A stretch of DNA of 12,047 bases from Rhodoferax sp. (GTDB lineage Bacteria > Pseudomonadota > Gammaproteobacteria > Burkholderiales > Burkholderiaceae_C), in assembly GCA_029946045.1 (NCBI GenBank), contig JAQSDS010000446.1, forward strand, positions 1-12,047, written 5' to 3'. A program made the translations under genes and the position numbers. The notes beneath the pieces were generated by a model that did not search any database, was not told the DNA's origin, and saw nothing but the letters and a program-made list of their open reading frames with translations. How positions within the stretch are numbered: position 1 is the first letter of the stretch; each line of letters begins with the position of its first letter. This document shows, in pieces, positions 9,102 through 12,047 of the stretch.

Positions 9102-9304
9102 TTTTTTCGGCCAATTCCGGCATTGCACTCGTCGAAGCCAATCGTCACTTCCGATCCATTGCAGCCATCGAGACAATCGAAATTAGCGCCATATTGCTGA
9201 CATCCTAGATTGATGTAACAAGCAGCCACGATGGACAGCCGAATTGCAGGCATCCAAAAGCACGAGTGCGGAACAACATTTCATTTTCCAAGTTGCGCTA
9301 TTCA

Positions 9305-10486
9305 TCACTCCCGTTCCAGCGCCTCCTGCTCGGCGACGAACCCGGCTTCACGTATAGCCAGTCCTAATTCAGACCATCCTGAAGAACAAGCGAAGTGGTT
9401 GATGCGCTCCAAGGTCCGTGCTGAGGCCATAACTCGTATTTCCAAAGGCACGTCCTCGGGCGACATACGGTAGGGTTGCAAGGAAAAACCCGCAGCCCTG
9501 GCTACTGCTGCGATCTTGGAGGCGATCCGAAATCCCCCTTCATCAACGTCACCCCAGTGATATATCGGCGTGGTCGGAGGCAAGCTCCTTAGCAGACTTT
9601 CGTACATTGCCCTCCAAGCTGGTGAAGGCATGCCCGCTGTATAGATAAGAAGCGCCTTGCCGTCTTGTCGCCGTTTAGCCTCACTGTGAAAGGTGGTCTT
9701 GTTCTCAATGGTGACGACCTCAATGACCGTGCTGACCACCCTCCGAATGGTTGCCGCTGGTAGGCCCATGTAGGGCGCGTCAATCAACCCGGTGGAGCGA
9801 TTTCGCGCAATGTGTACGTGGCCGGCCAACAGCACGGGATGCTCCTCTCTGAACAGCCCCAACTCTTGCCACACTTGGGTCGCAGCCCTTGGACTCTCCT
9901 CAATGCTGCCACTCAGGAGAACGTCGAGCTGGGGTGTGAGCGCCTCAATCCGCTTGCTGTCGAGAAACAGCCGTGCGCTAAATTCACGCACCGGTGCGGC
10001 AATCGCGTCCTGCCTACGCGCTGCGCACGCCCGAATGGTCTTGGCAGCATCGATCCAGGCATTCGCGTTCTGCGGGCCCAGCCCGCGCACCTTGGCCATG
10101 CCGGTCCAGCGCCCAATCACTTCCAGGATCACAGGGAAGTCAGCCATCAGCGACTCCAAGTGGGTAACGGTCTGGGCCAACTGGTCCGCATAGGTACTGC
10201 ATCCCAGAAATCGGGCCAAGGCCTGCACATTTACCAGGTCGACTCGCTCTAACAGTCCATCATTCGGATTCAGCTTGTCACGCCGCAAAGTTACGGCCCC
10301 AGCATCGCGCGCGGCTAGAAATGTCTCATCGCATTCCTGCTTTTGCTGCCAGCTCCTGAGGTCGCTGTAGGGCTTCAAGTGTGTGGCTGTCAGTGCCGGC
10401 GCGCGCGCACGTGCGCCGGCAACGTGCTTGTTGCCGGCCTCCAGCAGCTTGGACAGCAAGTCCCTGGCGATAGCGTCTGCGCTCAT
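9305..10486 (-). CDS. jetD: Wadjet defence nuclease subunit JetD
   Basis: JetD is the Toprim-fold, topoisomerase VI/Spo11-like endonuclease of Wadjet (also known as MksG/EptD). It cuts closed-circular plasmid DNA after the JetABC SMC motor has extruded it. The 393-residue length is typical. The N-terminal half corresponds to the DUF3322 region; the C-terminal half holds the DUF2220/Toprim domain. There, Glu261 in TIENKTTF is the probable catalytic glutamate, and Asp313 and Asp315 in HWGDVDEGGF form the metal-binding DxD. LIYTAGMPSPAW (280-291) and the terminal AEQEAL are further family-like segments. All these residues are present, so the nuclease looks active. Its ATG overlaps the jetC stop as ATGA, the usual coupled arrangement. 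Transcription would come from the far side of the missing jetA-jetB-jetC genes. Confidence 0.93.
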   Translation of the reverse strand: MSADAIARDLLSKLLEAGNKHVAGARARAPALTATHLKPYSDLRSWQQKQECDETFLAARDAGAVTLRRDKLNPNDGLLERVDLVNVQALARFLGCSTYADQLAQTVTHLESLMADFPVILEVIGRWTGMAKVRGLGPQNANAWIDAAKTIRACAARRQDAIAAPVREFSARLFLDSKRIEALTPQLDVLLSGSIEESPRAATQVWQELGLFREEHPVLLAGHVHIARNRSTGLIDAPYMGLPAATIRRVVSTVIEVVTIENKTTFHSEAKRRQDGKALLIYTAGMPSPAWRAMYESLLRSLPPTTPIYHWGDVDEGGFRIASKIAAVARAAGFSLQPYRMSPEDVPLEIRVMASARTLERINHFACSSGWSELGLAIREAGFVAEQEALERE

Positions 10487-12047
10487 GGTGCCGGGGCAAC
10501 AACAGGTCGCGCGACGGGTTCCTGGCGGACTGCCAGCAGCTCAGCTTCCAGCAACTCAGGATGGTACTCCCACATGTCCTCCCGGAACTGCTCCCGCATG
10601 GCTTCGCTGACCCGGCGCTCCTCAACCTGGATGACATGGCGGGTTTCGTCCTTCATGATCTCGAAGTAGCGGTGCAGGAACGCGGTCAACGTGGGCAGGT
10701 TCTCGCCCGGACTGGCCAGCAGCACCTGCAGCCCGAGTTTTTCGAGGTAACGCATGGTGGCTACGATGTTTGGCGTGTCCATCTTGTCGAAGGCCTCATC
10801 CAGGAGGATGAGCCGCAAGCCGTCCTGATTGTTCTCATCCATGCGGTAGGCCGAAGAAAGGGCGGCACCAGCAATCACGTACAGCGGCGCACGATGCTCA
10901 CCACCGGAACCCGGGCCAATGCGCTTGCTCAGGTGTCCAATGGTCTTGGTGACACCTGTGACAGGATCGTCGGTCTCGATCTCGATGTCGAATTCGAAAA
11001 ACTCCCGGTAGTCATCCAACGGGCTCTTGACCCCGGCATTGCCCGTGGTGGTCTTCTCGCGCAGAAGTTCCGCGAACTGGGCAGGGATTTCTCCGGGCTC
11101 CCCAAACAGGCCGCCGTCGGCACCGAAGTCGGCAATGTTCTCAATGAACTTCTTCAACGGCATCAGGTCTGGGCGCACCTTGGCCTGGAACTGGTAGCGT
11201 TCCCCATTGGTGAAGGCTGGGGAGGCCTTGAGCGCATCGTTCAAGCGCTTGAAGGTGGTGGTCTGGTACTTGAGGTTGGCGTGCAGGGCAAGCGCCACGT
11301 CCTGGCGGAAGGTGTTCTGTGACGCAAGGTAGGCTTCCTGCGCTTGGTCCTTGTACTGGGGCAGCTCCGTGTTCTGCAGCCTGCTGACTTGCTGCTCCAT
11401 CCAGCCCTTGGACCTGCGCCAGTCGGATATCACCTCTTCGCTGACGGCTTCGCGGTGGTCGGTCAAGAATGTTCCGAGTAACGATTGGGCTTGGCTGACA
11501 TGGCGCAGCACGGCTGCATTGCAGCGCTTGGAGTTCGTTTCACAGTGGGCCGCCATCGCTTGGTAGCTCTCACCGAATTGCTCCAGAAGCTGATCCCAGC
11601 GATCGGACGCAAAGTCCGGGTCATAGTCGGCATGGCCACGGCATGCATCGTAGATGGTTCGCATGCCTCGGAGTTCCTCCAGCTTGGTCTGGCAGTCGGA
11701 CAGCAAGCCTGACAAGATCGTTTGGGCTCGCACTGCTTCGTCACGCGCGGTCCTGGCTTCACTTTCAAGCTGTGGCTTGCGTTCCTGCAGAACCTGTAGC
11801 TTGGCGCAAAGGGCCTGGTATTCAGCACTGGTACTGCCAGAGATGCGTTGGTGGGCGAGTTCCTTTTCGGTAAGCGCTTCGCTCAGCTGGCTCGCAAATC
11901 CAATCAGGAGGCGCAAGGTCTCCGGCGACGACAAACTCTGCACGGCCTGGCGGATGCGGTTGATGGATCCTTCGCGTTCCTGCAGCTCGACAACCTTTCG
12001 GTTCAAGTCACGGGACTCCGCCCTGAGTCCGTCAACCTGGCCTTTGG
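10483..12047 (-). CDS. jetC: Wadjet SMC-like ATPase JetC, C-terminal part (5' end outside window)
   Basis: JetC is the MukB/SMC-like motor ATPase of Wadjet; with the kleisin JetA and partner JetB it extrudes plasmid DNA loops and licenses JetD cleavage. About 520 residues are visible and the frame stays open to the window edge, so the apparent TTG start at 12006 is not the true start. The visible part begins in an alpha-helical, Glu/Gln/Arg-rich coiled coil and ends in the C-terminal ATPase head. Counted from the TTG, the ABC signature is GPGSGGE (364-370) and Walker B is LILLDEAFDKMD (399-410) with Asp403 and Glu404, followed by VLLASPGENL (428-437). The Walker A lobe lies outside the window. 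The protein ends in a proline/alanine-rich tail and overlaps jetD by four bases. The 253-residue antisense frame at 10561-11322 is a codon-bias shadow. Confidence 0.92.
   Translation of the reverse strand, partial: KGQVDGLRAESRDLNRKVVELQEREGSINRIRQAVQSLSSPETLRLLIGFASQLSEALTEKELAHQRISGSTSAEYQALCAKLQVLQERKPQLESEARTARDEAVRAQTILSGLLSDCQTKLEELRGMRTIYDACRGHADYDPDFASDRWDQLLEQFGESYQAMAAHCETNSKRCNAAVLRHVSQAQSLLGTFLTDHREAVSEEVISDWRRSKGWMEQQVSRLQNTELPQYKDQAQEAYLASQNTFRQDVALALHANLKYQTTTFKRLNDALKASPAFTNGERYQFQAKVRPDLMPLKKFIENIADFGADGGLFGEPGEIPAQFAELLREKTTTGNAGVKSPLDDYREFFEFDIEIETDDPVTGVTKTIGHLSKRIGPGSGGEHRAPLYVIAGAALSSAYRMDENNQDGLRLILLDEAFDKMDTPNIVATMRYLEKLGLQVLLASPGENLPTLTAFLHRYFEIMKDETRHVIQVEERRVSEAMREQFREDMWEYHPELLEAELLAVRQEPVARPVVAPAP

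Larger units (their letters stand above)
8609..9304. other. gene-free, repeat-rich junction between the regulator and the Wadjet genes
   Basis: I see no supportable coding gene in these 696 bases; open frames here have no recognisable domains and run through the repeats. The left part (8609-8790) holds a short stem-loop and otherwise unassigned sequence. The middle (8791-9101) holds the TGTC repeat array and a long hairpin. The right part (9102-9304) shows nothing I can identify. The regulator and jetD converge on this interval, yet I found no clean GC stem plus T-tract terminator for either. The stretch may be debris of a mobile element or an undescribed repeat family. Confidence 0.6.

Noticed and set aside
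9080..9107. Rho-independent terminator at the run of seven Ts
   Set aside because: No GC-rich stem directly precedes the T-run on the plus strand, and no plus-strand gene would need a terminator there.
8887..9253. Overlapping minus-strand ORFs of 84 and 108 codons downstream of jetD
   Set aside because: They run through the repeat array, their translations show no recognisable domain, and two frames are open at once, which suggests composition rather than coding.
10561..11322. 253-codon open frame on the plus strand
   Set aside because: It lies wholly antisense to jetC, which has clear SMC motifs in the same bases. Its translation shows no domain and it is explained by codon bias in GC-rich DNA.

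Overview
The window looks like a chromosomal segment of a betaproteobacterium, most likely Comamonadaceae (Comamonas/Polaromonas/Rhodoferax type). This is inferred from the gene order pmdE-F-D-A-B-C, which matches the protocatechuate 4,5-cleavage (pmd) operon known from Comamonas, and from protein similarity recalled from memory. No search was run.

Region 1 (30-7115, all minus strand) is a catabolic operon for 4-hydroxybenzoate and protocatechuate. In transcription order it holds a signal-less ModA-like binding protein, a probable 39-codon small ORF, pobA (4-hydroxybenzoate to protocatechuate), then pmdE, pmdF, pmdD, pmdA, pmdB and pmdC. PmdAB opens the protocatechuate ring, PmdC oxidises the semialdehyde to 2-pyrone-4,6-dicarboxylate (PDC), PmdD hydrolyses PDC, PmdE hydrates 4-oxalomesaconate, and PmdF cleaves the product to pyruvate and oxaloacetate. 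The six pmd genes are separated by 0-9 bases. No 4-oxalomesaconate tautomerase (LigU/PmdU) and no aromatic-acid transporter (PmdK/PcaK) lies inside the window.

Region 2 (7116-7288) is a divergent control region with a perfect 8+8 bp palindrome. It separates the operon from a plus-strand LysR-type regulator gene (7289-8608). The regulator is unusual because it appears to carry two consecutive LysR winged-helix domains before a single effector domain.

Region 3 (8609-9304) has no convincing gene. It holds a strongly strand-biased array of TGTC-containing repeats, with 14 copies in about 290 bp, five pairs spaced exactly 12 bp apart, and none on the opposite strand. It also holds a 22-bp exact direct repeat whose two copies bracket a long, bulged 48-nt hairpin. 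I could not assign this region to a known element.

Region 4 (9305-12047, minus strand) is the 3' part of a Wadjet anti-plasmid/anti-phage defence operon. It contains the C-terminal half of the SMC-like ATPase JetC (cut by the window edge) and a complete JetD nuclease, overlapping by ATGA. jetA and jetB are expected beyond the right edge. The window therefore joins a metabolic operon to a defence locus across a repeat-rich junction.
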